A stretch of DNA of 64,000 bases from Augochlora pura (taxonomy: Eukaryota > Arthropoda > Insecta > Hymenoptera > Halictidae): the NCBI RefSeq assembly GCF_028453695.1, contig NC_135776.1, forward strand, positions 8,874,663 through 8,938,662. Reading direction: 5' to 3'. A program made the translations under genes and the position numbers. Positions 44,306 to 55,125 of this stretch are shown piece by piece (within the stretch, counting starts at the first letter, position 1; each line of letters begins with the position of its first letter). The notes under the pieces are model-generated. The model was not told the origin of the DNA. It did not search any database and worked only from the letters and a program-made list of their open reading frames with translations.

Positions 44306-44848
44306 TCACACTTAAAAACTAAATAAAAACTAAATCTAAATTTAATAAAACATTTAATAAATGAATAAATTTAATAAAAAGTAATAAAGAATAAGTTTTT
44401 TAGTTTTGGGGCTTTCAATTTTGAAGTTGTTAGTAATAAAACCAGAAAAATAAGCTGCTACACCACGGCATTATTTATAGTTGGTTATCTATATTTACTT
44501 GCAGTTACTTAGTTAGTTATAGTTGGTTAATTACAGTACGTTATAATTTAAGTAAATTCCTTCGAATTATCTCTCAGCTTGTAAACAAAAATGAACAATT
44601 TGCAGAGGTGATATGATTATTCGATTCTCACGTTTCGTTTTCATAATTGCAAATTATCAAAAATTGTATAAAAAAGAGTCGCGAAGCTCGAATAATTTAA
44701 GCGACAATTTGAACTCTTGTTAGTTACAGTAAGTTAGTTAGGTAGTTAGCTATACAATTATTTTTGTTCAAAAGCTGGAAGAGAATTGGGGAGAATTTGC
44801 TATAGTTAGTCAATTCTACATACTTAGTAATAGCGAGTTAGTTACATC

Positions 44849-45045
44849 GTTTAACAAAACAACGTTATCATAATCGTAGAAAAATAGCTTAATTGCTCTA
44901 ATGAATTAGTATACTGATTCTTAACTGTAAAGAAGAATAAGAAACATATCTTCTATCAGATAAGAAACTATAAAGAACGGTGAGAACAATTAAATGGATT
45001 TTATGTCGTCACTCATTGTTTGACTAGATTAACCATTTTAGTACT
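44849..45045 (+). repeat. Spacer segment X, repeated at 49885-50085
   Basis: Near-continuous match with 49890-50083: AAAACAACGTTATCATAAT, GAAAAATA.CTT.AT(T/A)GCTCTAAT, CTTCTATCAGATAAG(A/G)AACT, AAATGGATTTTATGTCGTCA and CTCATTGTTTGACTAGATTA. Confidence 0.85.
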
Positions 45046-45850
45046 TCAAAATCCATTTTTAAATTTTTGTTAATACGTTTCTTCTATACGTTTCTTCTAT
45101 ATCTTCCATGTTATAACAAGTGAATCTTATCAAAAAGTTAGTATCATGCATGGGCACCTCTTCTTGCAAGAATGCCTAAAATGAACAAATTGCAAAATAT
45201 ATTGACAAGAAAATTTACAAGTTCGTCGGCCATCTCTGACACTGGCCAGCAGATGGATACCTTTCCCGCAAATACCCTGACCTCATCCGATTTGTATATA
45301 TACTTTCATTAAGAGCCCTTAATTGTCCCTTCCCAAATCCCTGCGTATCAGACTGGGCCCGTTAATAGCTACACTGACGAGACCTCTTGCGGCGCCAGGA
45401 CAAAACGCTCTCCCTTCGACTTTCTTCACTCCTCCATCTTTCCAGCGAATCCCACACAATTAATACTATATGTATTAAGTAAACAATGTAATAATGAGAA
45501 TTTCAAATAAAGAGATATTTTTTTTAACAAAAAGGGGAGACACATTGTACATTCGCATTAAAAGAAAATATGAATATAACTTTAAATCCATATAAATACA
45601 GAATATTACAGAATTACGAACGTCAGTAAATTAAGAATAAACTATTTAATATAGAACACTTGAAATTTTCAGTAAGATTAATTAAAGTTTTCTGCGAAGA
45701 AATTGATGTTTATAATGTAATAAATGCTTGGCGTTATTGCTTTTTAATTAAAAATTTTACGAAATTAAACCGAAGGAAAGTACTGAACTGAAAGGTAACT
45801 GTTCAAATACTGGAGCATCAAGCGTTTTCATGTACCAATTAATATATATA
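45045..45850 (+). repeat. Segment Y, including the right arm, repeated at 48553-49745
   Basis: The direct match with 48575-49730 runs from AATCCATTTTTAAATTTTTG through the GC-rich arm to GGCGTTATTGCTTTTTAATT and ATCAAGCG.TTTT. The second copy contains two inserted elements absent here. Identity is high enough to follow without gaps across most of it. Confidence 0.85.
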
Positions 45851-45909
45851 ATTATATTGCATATCTTGGGTCGTAAAAGAAAATATATCTCATTTTTATT
45901 ATTAAATAT

Positions 45910-46120
45910 ATCTCCTTGCCGCACTTGTAATGATGATCTCTAGTGATAATAACCTGTTAACTACGAATATTATTCTATTTTTTTAAGTTTGAATAAATTC
46001 TGTTTTTTTCTTCACAACATTTAGACATGTAAGGAAATATAGGCACAAAATAAATATAATTTTTCTTTTTCTATTCGGAAATGATTATAATCGACAATCC
46101 TCTAGTCATTGCAACTTGAA
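45910..46120 (+). mobile_element. TTAA-type MITE, family 2, decayed copy
   Basis: It starts near TCTCCTTGCCGCACTTG and matches copy A in order: GATGATCTCTAGTGATAATA, CCTGTTAACTACGAAT, TTTTTTTAAG, AATTCTGTTTTTTTCTTC, and ACATTTAGACATG. Its right end is no longer clear. Confidence 0.55.
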
Positions 46121-46425
46121 AGTAGATGATACAACTAGGTGTTAGTTAATAAATATTCTACTTATAAAAATGTAAAATTTAAATTAATTTCACGCTTAAT
46201 AAATAGGCAACTTTTTAGCAAAATCGATAAATACGCATGTACTATAACATTTATATTCACATTGGAAAGAAATATAAAAAGAAATATTGAGAAAAAGTTA
46301 TTCAGTTTCATCAATAGTCTAACTATTAACACGAAGGTCAATGTCAATAAAAATATAAATCGATGTCTAATCATTGGTCACGTCCAATCACTGGGGCATT
46401 AACTTTAAGTCAGAAAAAAAAAACA
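46121..46425. other. No gene seen
   Basis: AT-rich. Opposed short ORFs (46139-46402, 46162-46374) lack motifs. Confidence 0.4.
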
Positions 46426-46429
46426 AAAT

Positions 46430-47060
46430 TCTCCGACTGGCAAACTTCGACGCCGATACGTCGAGTGGTTTCATCCGTAGGCCGTGGTGAAACGAAATAC
46501 AGGGCCGAAAGGGTTAACGAGCGTCTCTTTGATCGTTACTGGTCGCGAAGAGGGGAGGCAATAGAGGCAGATAAAGGACATTGAAAAAGAGACGCGGCTG
46601 CTTAGTTTCGCGGACGTCTGGCCAAGAACTCCCGGGTCCCCGGTCCTTTTTCCCTTGGCACCTTGGTAACCGAGTAACCAAGTAACCAAGCGACCAAGTA
46701 ACCACACAACGGCAACGAATCGCGAGATGCACGAGGAAAGGAACGCCAGATAAGCGCCATAGTACTGATCTCTCGGGAAAGAAAAAGGAGCCGGCTAGAG
46801 GAACGAGGGGGAGAAAGAGAGAAAGAGAAAGAGAGAGGGAGAGAGAGAGAGAGAGAGAGACGGAGACGGAGGAGGAGAAGAAGAAGAACAAGACACGGAG
46901 TGGAAGAGGTTAACGGCCTCTGACACAGTAGTGATAAAGAGCTAAAGCAGCGGAGGCGAAACCGCAGAGAATTCGAACCGATTCTCCAGAAGACGAGATG
47001 AGCAGAGGCTTCGAAGGAACAGAGACAACGAAGAATGCCTTCGAACACGGAAAACGGAGA
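46430..47060. promoter_or_regulatory. CpG- and purine-rich block with GA microsatellite
   Basis: CpG-rich text with a tandem AACCAAGTAACCAAG run at 46668-46702 and a GA-rich tract at 46808-46885 including (GA)10 or more. Minus frames 46471-46707, 46514-46891 and 46602-47048 are composition-driven (S/L/R-rich). It could be a promoter-proximal region. No motif decides. Confidence 0.3.
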
Positions 47061-47096
47061 AACATTCGGACGTTTTACATGTTAGCGAGGTGAAGA

Positions 47097-47349
47097 TTAA
47101 CCCCTTGCTGTAACATTTTCTTTATAAATTACTATAATTAAACATTTTTCGATCGCACTAATTTCTTAGAAGAAAAAGGAATTTTTATATTTATTGCGTG
47201 CTTATACCTACTCGTATGTTTAAATATGGGTGACGAGAGAATGAAATTTGATTCCTGTTTAAAGGAACTGATGAACATTCAAACCTAACAGATTATTATT
47301 ATAAATCTCCATCACGAGTCTGATTCGTTAAAGTACGACAAGGGGTTAA
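47097..47349 (-). mobile_element. TTAA-flanked MITE, family 2, copy B (about 253 bp)
   Basis: TTAA at 47097-47100 and 47346-47349. The left end is CCCCTTGCTGTAAC. The right end, inverted, is CCCCTTGTCGTACTT. The interior is the reverse complement of copy A at 15761 almost throughout. It abuts AGTACCTATTATGAAACG, a tip like that of the 19915 element. Confidence 0.9.
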
Positions 47350-48550
47350 AGTACCTATTATGAAACGCTCTTCAGTCGGCAGGAGGTTGTTATCCATTTT
47401 ATTATAGCTTAAAAGTGTTACTATTGATGTTTAATAAATGTTTATGCTACTGTTTAATAGATTGGTGTTTCTAGTTTATATCGTGAACTTTTAACAATTT
47501 GTTTAAGACTAGGTTCACGGAACCTAGAAGTCGGAACCTTAAAGTTGTCACCAGCTTTTTAATTCGCAACTTTTTAGTTTAGTTATTCAGATTGTAAAGA
47601 TGCATTTATGAATTATTTATGCAGTATATATCTCGCTCCAAATGTATTAGGGCACTTGCTGTTTTAGTATAACATAAATTTTCGTTTATGAAGTTTACGT
47701 TATTTCTATTGCAATGTAAATATATAGAGACATATGTCGTTGTTACAATTTAATACAATTAACCCTGAAATCCATTGAAGAAATTATGATAATTTCCTAC
47801 TGATTTCCCAAATTGATTTAATTCTCTACAAGTGTGCTAATACTTTTGGAAGGGAGTGTACGTGTCACTCGCGGCAAATATTACAGTAAGTCTCGCTAAA
47901 ACTCGGAATAAATGTCTTCTTGTTATTTTTACAAACTGAAATAAAACAGCTGTTTTTACTGTTCGAAAAATCTAATTACGAATTTAGGAAATAAGGAAAT
48001 TAAGAATTTAATAGATGGGAGATATAAAAACTTGGGAATTTGGGAAATAATCAAATTAACAGATTAAAAGTTTAGTAAATTAATATCAGGTTTACAAAAT
48101 CCGTGAGAATGATGGGCTACCAATTTTTTAATTTACGATTCTCCAAATTGTAAACATACATTTATGAATTATTTATTCCATATATGTATATATTATTTGT
48201 GACAAATATTACAATAATAGTCGTTAAAAATCAGAATAAATATATTACTTGTAGAAACAAATATAAAATAGCTGCTTTTACGGCTCCGGAAATCTTGCGT
48301 TATTATGAACAAAAAGTAAAGTTCGAGCGTGCACCTATTTTGGAACATCCACTCGAAATGCCAGTTCTAAAGTAGATCATTGAATATGAAACACGAGTAT
48401 ATCAACTGTTCCATAAATCGAGACATCAAAAAGCTTTGAGGATACAATCTGGAATAGTATGTTTTCTTGCTTCGAAACAACTGTATTCGAAAAAATATTT
48501 TTTACACAACTGATTTATAAGAAACAATGTTCAAAACTATGGGTAGAATT
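47350..48550. other. No gene seen; possibly a decayed relative of the 19915 element
   Basis: It starts with AGTACCTATTATGAAACG, and near 48330 has GCACCTATTTTGGAAC, both variants of the motif repeated in the 19915 element. TTTATGAATTATTTAT appears at 47607 and 48164, followed each time by similar text (about 557 bp spacing), suggesting internal duplication. The ORF 48184-48375 is not recognised. Confidence 0.35.
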
Positions 48551-49090
48551 GTTACATTTGTACTTTAAAATCCATCGTTCAATTTTTGTTAATACGTTTC
48601 TTCTATATATGTTATAGCAAGTGAATCTCATTAAAAAGTGAGTGTCATGAATGGGCAGCTCTTCTTACAAGACCTAACATGAACAAATTACAAAGTAGAT
48701 TGATAAGAAAGTTTGCAACTGAGTCGACTACCTTCGACACTCGCCAGCAGATGGATACCTTTCCCGCAACTACCCTAATCTCTTTCGATTTGTATATATA
48801 TTTTCATTAAGGGCCCTTAAGTGTCCTTCCCAAAACCCTGCGTATCAGACTGGGCCCGTTAATAGGCACACTGACGTGGCCTCTTGCGGTGCCAGGACGA
48901 AACGCTCTCCCTTCGACTTTCTTCACTCCACCTTTTCAGCGGAGCCCACACAATTAATACTATATGTATAAAGTAAACAATGTAATAGTGAGAATTTCAA
49001 ATAAAGAAGTATATCTTTTTTAACAAAAAGGAACGAAACCTTGTACACTCACATTAAAATAAAAGATGAATATAACTTTAAATCCAAATA

Positions 49091-49309
49091 TTAGGTCTAC
49101 CGGAAAGTTCTGTCTGCGAAGTGAAGGAACATTTTTCATATACTTAATAATATTTATTATACAATTTAATTTAGTTATCTATTACCTCCAGCCAGTGTGA
49201 TGGTAATTTGTAAATAACATTTCTGAAAAATATATGTCTCAAATGAATATATGAATACTTATTAAAATTTGATATGACATTATCTGACAAAACTTTCTGG
49301 TAAACCTAA
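49091..49309 (+). mobile_element. Mariner-type MITE, copy C (219 bp), with empty site known
   Basis: TTAGGTCTACCGGAAAGTTC at the left and, inverted, TTAGGTTTACCAGAAAGTTT at the right, flanked by TA on both sides (49089-49090, 49310-49311). The paralogous sequence at about 45588-45600 reads AATCCATATAAATACAGAAT without the element, so the empty site and TA duplication are visible inside the window. The left tip is closest to a presumed consensus, so this is probably the youngest of the three copies. Confidence 0.92.
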
Positions 49310-49499
49310 TAAATACAGAATATTACAGAATTACGAATTTCAGTACAATAGAGAATTAATTATTTAAAACAGAATACTCTTGTTATTTTCAGTAAGATTA
49401 AGTAAAGTCTTCTGTAAAAATATTGATGTTATGCTTTTCTGAGATAAATATTTAACAAGTTTTTAATTCGGTGTATAATTGTATGAATTGCAATAAATA

Positions 49500-49579
49500 T
49501 TAGGTTGGAAACTATGAAACGGGCGCTGCAGCTAAACACAGACTAAACAAAAACGCCCGTTTCATAGTTTCCAATCTAA
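49500..49579. mobile_element. 80 bp mini-mariner hairpin element
   Basis: TTAGGTTGGAAACTATGAAA followed by CGGGCG is inverted at the other end with one mismatch. The arms are 26 bp with a loop of about 28 bases, and TA flanks both sides (49498-49499, 49580-49581). TTAGGTTGG is the classic mariner tip. It has the size and shape of a short RNA hairpin precursor, but the TA duplication supports a transposon origin. Confidence 0.85.
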
Positions 49580-49802
49580 TAGTTACGTTACTGTTATAGT
49601 AATATAATAAATACTTGGCGTTATGGCTTTTTAATTATTAATGTTGCGAAACTAAATCGGAGGAAACTACCGAACTCAAAGAAAATTGTTCACATACTGA
49701 GGCATCGAGTGCTTTTATGGACTAATTAATAGACGAAGTTACGTTTAGATTATATCGAATGCTTTTGATCATAAAAGGGCATATACTTCGATTTTACATC
49801 CT

Positions 49803-49822
49803 TTAACCCCTTGCCGTACTCG
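49803..49822 (+). mobile_element. Family 2 MITE, left end only
   Basis: TTAACCCCTTGCCGTACTCG matches the left tip of copy A over about 17 bases. Text after it does not match, so it is truncated. Confidence 0.45.
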
Positions 49823-49884
49823 TTATTTTTATGCACAAAATGTTATTATCCGATTAGTTTTAATGTTGCATTTGGAGACAACAA

Positions 49885-50085
49885 ACGTACACTGTTCAAC
49901 GAAACAACGTTATCATAATGACAGAAAAATATCTTGATAGCTCTAATGGATAAGTATACTGATTTTTAACTGTAAAAGGAGAATAAGAAACATACCTTCT
50001 ATCAGATAAGGAACTGTAGAGGACAGTGAGAATAATTAAATGGATTTTATGTCGTCACTCATTGTTTGACTAGATTAACTCTTTT
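49885..50085 (+). repeat. Second copy of segment X
   Basis: Direct copy of 44849-45045. Here it lies after segment Y, whereas at 45 kb it lies before it. The pair is thus permuted relative to the first locus. Confidence 0.85.
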
Positions 50086-50715
50086 AACACAAAACACATC
50101 GTTCATTGTTTACTAAAATGTTTCTTCTGTATAAGATATCGAGTGGAAAGACAAAGACGTGCTTTTTATTGAAAATACTACAAATTAAAATAACTCTATA
50201 AACAACGTAAAACTGGAAAATAACGAATAAGTAACAAGAGACACACTGCATCTCGTCCTGGTAATATTGCGAATATTTTATTACACGATTTATAATGCAA
50301 ATATGATTTCCTCTATATTGTAATTGTAAATACAATTCTGCAAATTTTTATGCAAAATAAAAATTTCAAAAGACGGTTTATAGAAACAGGAATTCAATAC
50401 AAATAAATAGCTTTTTGTAATAATTTTGATAAGTTAAAAATAGTGGCAGAATGTTATTAAAAATTCTGCTTGTGTCGCCAGAAATTTATATTTCAACTAC
50501 TCGCTTTTGTTGAAAATGCATAAAATTTGCAGGCTAGTAATTACTTTTTGCAATGACGACTAATTATTAGCTTCTAATATTTTATGTACGTAATAAAAGT
50601 AAATAGAACTAAAATCTAGCGAACCGTTTTTAAATAAAAATCTTAGTTCTGTAACACGTTTAAACAAATATCGTTGGTAACTATACGAAAAAGGTCTGTC
50701 CATACGAAAAAAGTA
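50086..50715. other. AT-rich stretch, no gene seen
   Basis: The minus ORF 50084-50335 has no motif. Confidence 0.4.
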
Positions 50716-51130
50716 TACAGTCAGTCAAAAAAGTTTCCGCACACCTTTTCAAACATAACATGTTAAAAATTGCACTAAATGACTTGAATATTTTCTAGAT
50801 TATAGAGGAATTAATATACTATACAGTGATTGAAATGCTTTTCTTTAATTTTTCTATTGCTTGGAATAACAAAAAGAAATCTCGTTTTTTTAATCTCGCC
50901 TTTCAATTTTTTTTATCGGAGCCTACAAAAAAATTTTTAAATTGCCGGTAATTTATATGTATGCTACAAATTTTATCGAAATCGATTACCGTTGTTGTAA
51001 GCTACAACAAATTAAAGATGGCAGAAATCTCAGTTTTTTCACGATTTTGACCAAAACTGACATAAGTATGCAGTTTTTTAAATCTTTCAACGCAATGGCA
51101 AAATTAAAAAAAAAAGAGAAGAATTTTAGT
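50716..51130 (+). mobile_element. Tc1-type end and body fragment
   Basis: TACAGTCAGTCAAAAAAGTT then TCCGCACACC at 50716 is a typical Tc1-type tip. A downstream block (TTTTTCTATTGCTTGGAATA near 50847) recurs at 54640 (TTTTGCTATTACTTGGAATG). The right end is not identified. No transposase frame. Confidence 0.5.
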
Positions 51131-51525
51131 CATTTTATAATATAAATTCAGACCATTTAGTGTAGTTTTGATAAAGTTATTGCATTTCAAAACGTCTTCG
51201 CAGACTTTTTTAACTGATTGCAAGTGAAAACTCGAATGAAATACTACATTTTCACTCAGGTTTCCAAAGTACTGAGTATGTTGAATTGTTTTTCTTTTAA
51301 GATTAATGTTCAATAGTGTCAGCTCAATTTTTATCAATTGCCTAATGTTTCCATTCTATCGGCGGTTAGATTTTATCAATAGTAATCCCAATGATTTGGA
51401 AATACGTATGATATTTCGAAATTTCGTATTTCTTAAACGACGTGATTTACAGCCGTGTAATACGTTTGTATTATCTGGTGTTTGTCGCATAGGACAATAG
51501 CGTAGTCAATAACTGACGTGTGTGG
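51131..51525. other. No gene seen
   Basis: AT-rich. Frames 51306-51500 and minus 51104-51337 lack motifs. Confidence 0.4.
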
Positions 51526-51559
51526 GTCAGAAGCACTTACATTTGCTAGAAGCCTTACA

Positions 51560-52060
51560 ATAGAAATACAAATTACTGTGTCAGAGATAGCAACATTCGT
51601 ACAATGAACATTTATCGCGAAACTTTTATGCCATGCATTCTGTAGCAATTTGTCGGACTGGTTATATTATTATAGCGAACATAAATAGTTTAGTAAATTT
51701 TTATTCAATATTATTGAACATTCATTCGATATTTACTTAATAACATTTTTATTTAAAAATATTTGCATTTCTTTTTTTCTTTTTATTTCTTTGATTTAAG
51801 AATATTTATTCAATATTCAATGTTAATTTCATTCAATTAATTTTTATTCAATATATAATGGTAATAATGTCAATTAAATGTACACTTTTTATTTTTATAA
51901 AACTGAAAATTGTTAAGTTTGACGAAATACAGGAAATACAAATTACTGTGTTAGAGAAAGCAACATTCGTACAATAAACATTCATCGCCAAACTTTTATG
52001 CCATTTATTCTGTGGCAATTTGTCCATCTGGTTATACTATTATAACGAAGATAATCTTGT
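51560..52060 (+). repeat. Direct repeat pair of about 115 bp, spacing about 366 bp
   Basis: The block at 51566-51680 (AAATACAAATTACTGTGTCA, AGCAACATTCGTACAATGAA) recurs at 51935-52045. The rest (CATTTATCGCGAAACTTTTA, TCTGTAGCAATTTGTC, CTGGTTATATTATTATA) also recurs. The text between them is shared with 56290-56770. Confidence 0.85.
51690..51935 (+). repeat. Segment duplicated at 56290-56770
   Basis: Shared in order: TTTTTATTCAATATTATTGA, ATTTGCATTTCTTTTTTTCT, AGAATATTTATTCAATATTC, TATAATGGTAATAATGTCAA, TTAAATGTACAC, GAAAATTGTTAAGTTTGACG. The other copy has about 270 bp more between the last two blocks and is preceded by an expanded minisatellite. Confidence 0.85.
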
Positions 52061-52368
52061 AAATGTAAACAGTAAGCAGTTGCTTCAATTTTGTTTAAAC
52101 TTAAACATCACATTTGAGAGACACTATTTCCAACTTTTTATTAACCCTTTCAATATTTATGTTAAGTATACTCATCGTGAGAAAATAAGATTTTTTATTT
52201 AATGACGAATATCCTTGCCGTAGAGGAAAGGAATTGTTATTTAAGATAACGATAATGTTACTTAATAAACTAGAAACATGATCAAAATTTTAACACGTCT
52301 TGATGTAACAATCGAGTGAACGTTAATAAACAAAATGCAATAATCAGGAAACAATGAGAAGAAAGATG

Positions 52369-52560
52369 TTCGAATTATTCGAACGTATAACTATAATGAA
52401 AGATAATTATTAATATCGACTCAAAGTAACTTTTACATTGTTATTGATATTTAAACGAAAGCTTGTCAAAATATTATATTTTTATGCTTTTATTTTCTGT
52501 TATTTCTAATATAGAAATATGCAAATATGATATTTTGTTAATCGGTTTGAATACACAAGA
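52369..52560 (+). repeat. Palindromic MITE family, copy at 52.4 kb
   Basis: GATGTTCGAATTATTCGAAC through GACTCAAAGTAACTTTTACA and GATATTTAAACGAAAGCTTG to TTTTGTTAATCGGTTTGAAT. It matches 40532-40715 with about the same spacing of blocks. Confidence 0.8.
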
Positions 52561-53818
52561 TGGTTATTGACAATAAGTATATGACATAATAATATGTACT
52601 GATAATAAGTATATGACAATGGTAGTATGAACAAATGCTATTCCAAATTTTTTTTTATTTTTTTCATAGTTGAATCATTTCCTGTAAAGCATGTTATAAT
52701 TATTAAAAATTGCAGGCTTGAATAAATTCAATTTTGTTCCTTTTCTAAGGTAACACGAACCATTCGCGTTCAATGATTCGGTAGCTGCTGTGTTAAAACT
52801 GTGTAAGTACTAAACTGTAGCGTAAACAAGGCGCAGTCATCTATCTCTGGTGTCGAAAACTGTGTACACAGTTACTTAACGGCACAGTTACACGTATCTT
52901 CAATTATGAAACTTATTATTTGCCCGAGAGAACCTTCTGAACAAGTTTTAGTATCAAATACGTTTTCAAAAATAACGTAACACTATTTACTAAAAGTTGT
53001 TCACGTTTATAATACCGATAGCAACAAATTTTACAGCATGCATATAAGTTACAAAGAACAAATAAAAAACCTGGTATTTTTTATCCATTTTTTGTCATTT
53101 GATATTATTTATTCAATTCTCTATTTTACAAAAGTATTGCATTAAATCAAAATCTGGAGAAAATCAAACTTATACAAAATACTTAATAAATAGCGTATTT
53201 TATGAATTTTAAAGAATTTGAAAACACTCTTGCATTACTTTCAACTTATTAAAATAATTAAAGAATGATATTAATGTTTATATGGCTCCTATATCTTGCC
53301 ATTATTGCAGACAATTCTTATATTACATAAAAATCTGCTGCCTAATAATTACAGTAATTTACATAATTATCAAACAGACTGAAACAGTTAACTGGTTAAA
53401 AGACGTTTAAATACTTTTATATCGCATTGTATATAAGTCATTTGTAAAAAAAAATGTATAACAAGGTTTATGAAATGGAATCTGAATTTACGCTCGTAAA
53501 ACCGTCGTTCTTCCAGGAAATTAGATTCCAAGTTGTTTGCTTCGATTGAATAGAATCATAATCAAATAATGCACTATAGTAAAGTTAACTGTGCTGGCCT
53601 TGTGCGCTCGAATGCGTTTCCTCTGACCATCAAAGGCAATTATATCTTATTTATTTATCGTAGGTAATGTTACATTAACTGCACGCGAATTAGTTATTAG
53701 ATACCGGATTTTAAACATTGTTCCTTTCATCCTAATAACAGCTTCAATGGAAGATTCAATACAAAATTTCCTGTTCACAAATCGTTTTGACCCACTTTTA
53801 AACAATTCTGATACGTGC
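52561..53818. other. No gene seen
   Basis: Mostly AT-rich, with a slightly GC-richer part at 52740-52900. No ORF of interest. Confidence 0.45.
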
Positions 53819-53819
53819 A

Positions 53820-53940
53820 ATGAATTTTATTCGAATGCAATATTCAAATATATGATATATAATATAATATATAATATTCAAATGTAATATTCAAATATAA
53901 TATTCAAATATAATATAACATATAATATTAAAGTATCATT
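53820..53940 (+). repeat. ATATTCAAATATA tandem run
   Basis: About 14 bp units of the type AATATTCAAATATAAT, irregular, from 53839 to about 53935. Confidence 0.8.
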
Positions 53941-54089
53941 AGATAACTTACTTCACTATGTACATAATATAGAAAAATTAATTCAAATATCCTTCTTCTG
54001 TTTAACATTTGCCAATCTTCGATTAATATTTCTATTGCAAATATATTATAATGTAAGAAATATAAATATTATCTTTCTATTGGATATAA

Positions 54090-54420
54090 AAATATATTGG
54101 AATTGTAAATTTCTACTAAAAGTCTCTTGTAAATTAAATTTCTAATAAATATTTATTATAATTCACACATCTCCGTATTTAAACTTAATTACAATTAAAG
54201 CTTTCATTAAAAATTTGTAATAATTTATATCTATATTTATAATTCCCATATAATTCAAATTTATATCAACAATCCACTTATGATAAATAAATTTTTTTTT
54301 AAATCTGTTGTAATTTAGATTTAAATTAAAACTCCACTCTAATTAAACCTTCCATTAGAAATCTATTGTAATTTAAATCTACCCCTATTTCAATCTAATT
54401 ATAATGAAATTAGATTTTTA
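54090..54420 (+). repeat. Degenerate tandem repeat of about 75-85 bp, about 4 units
   Basis: Recurring order of AATTAAA.CTT(T/C)CATTA(A/G)AAAT, then T.TTGTAAT(A)ATTTA(T/G)AT, then TATTT.AA..C, near 54096, 54190, 54265 and 54335. Divergence is high. Confidence 0.4.
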
Positions 54421-54524
54421 TCTTTAAACCGTGAAGACATTAATTAAAAATAAATAAATAATAACTTACTTAGATCAGTTATATTTTCTGTCTATTCAAC
54501 CATGGTATCCTATAAATGTATTCA

Positions 54525-54700
54525 GACACCCTTTAAAAAGTAGTATTACTTTCTAAACTTGGATTAAACGACTAGAATTTTTTTTAATGAAAGTGGGATT
54601 GATCTACTAAACAATAACTGTAATGCATATTTCTTAATTTTGCTATTACTTGGAATGAATAACAAATAAATTAAAAAATTAAATAAAAGATAGCCAATAA
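54525..54700 (+). repeat. Tc1-type fragment related to 50716-50880
   Basis: TATTCAGACACCCTTTAAAA resembles a Tc1-type tip with the first bases lost. GACTAGAATTTTTTTTAATG and GCTATTACTTGGAATGAATA match the 50.8 kb element in order. Confidence 0.5.
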
Positions 54701-55125
54701 AGATTGCACGTAAAGACGTGCAAAAGGACTAATTTGATTTACAAAAATAGCAAAGAAACATGCAAAAGTATGTTAACAATTAATAAAAATAAAAATTAAT
54801 ATGGTCTACAAAAGGATTAATTTTAAGTTAAAAGAGATAAATAAGATCTAGAAAGTAGCAAATAGATTGTAAACTTTCATGCAAAATAAAACTATTCTAC
54901 ACCTGTTGCCAGAAACAGTTTTGCTTTAATCATTATTAGTTCACGTACTTTATGCATTTATGACAAGACTGACTAATTCAAATATAAAATTTTGAAGACA
55001 AGAAGAATTTAATAAAACTATTACATTTTTGAAACTTGTCAAAATAACTAACAGAAACAATTAACGTCAATCTAATCCCTGTTTCTTACAATCGTCATAA
55101 TTGTTTATTTTGCGCAATCTAATCG
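54701..55125. other. No gene seen
   Basis: AT-rich text, possibly more of the Tc1-type element. Confidence 0.35.

Larger units (their letters stand above)
43815..45715. mobile_element. Large foldback element, 1.9 kb, arms nearly 0.5 kb
   Basis: Left arm about 43815-44305 is inverted at about 45235-45715. Ordered landmarks are ATCTTACTGAAAAT.TCAA, GTTCTCTATTAGATAGTT, TTCGTAATTCT, CTCTCCTTTTTGATAAAAAA, TTACTTAATACAT, AAAGCGTTTCGTCCTGG, and AGGGCCCTTAATGA. The GC-rich inner part of each arm (about 215 bp) is best conserved. The spacer has no transposase frame. Class is unidentified, but the architecture is that of a foldback or long-TIR non-autonomous element. Confidence 0.8.
48553..49745 (+). 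repeat. Second copy of segment Y (foldback arm), with two insertions
   Basis: Direct copy of 45045-45850. The GC-rich arm portion at 48715-48950 keeps GGGCCCTTAAGTGTCC, GCCAGGACGAAACGCTCTCC and TTCGACTTTCTTCACTCC. It is interrupted by the mariner MITE at 49091-49309 and by a stretch including the 80 bp hairpin element at 49500-49579. Confidence 0.85.

Noticed and set aside
46960..46985. Possible tRNA T-loop (ATTCGAACCGATTCT-like text)
   Set aside because: No matching anticodon arm, D-loop or acceptor stem in either direction. No tRNA was found in the window.
46514..47048. Minus ORFs of 125 and 148 codons as a gene
   Set aside because: Leucine/serine-rich translations of GA repeats and CpG-rich text, in different overlapping frames without a motif.
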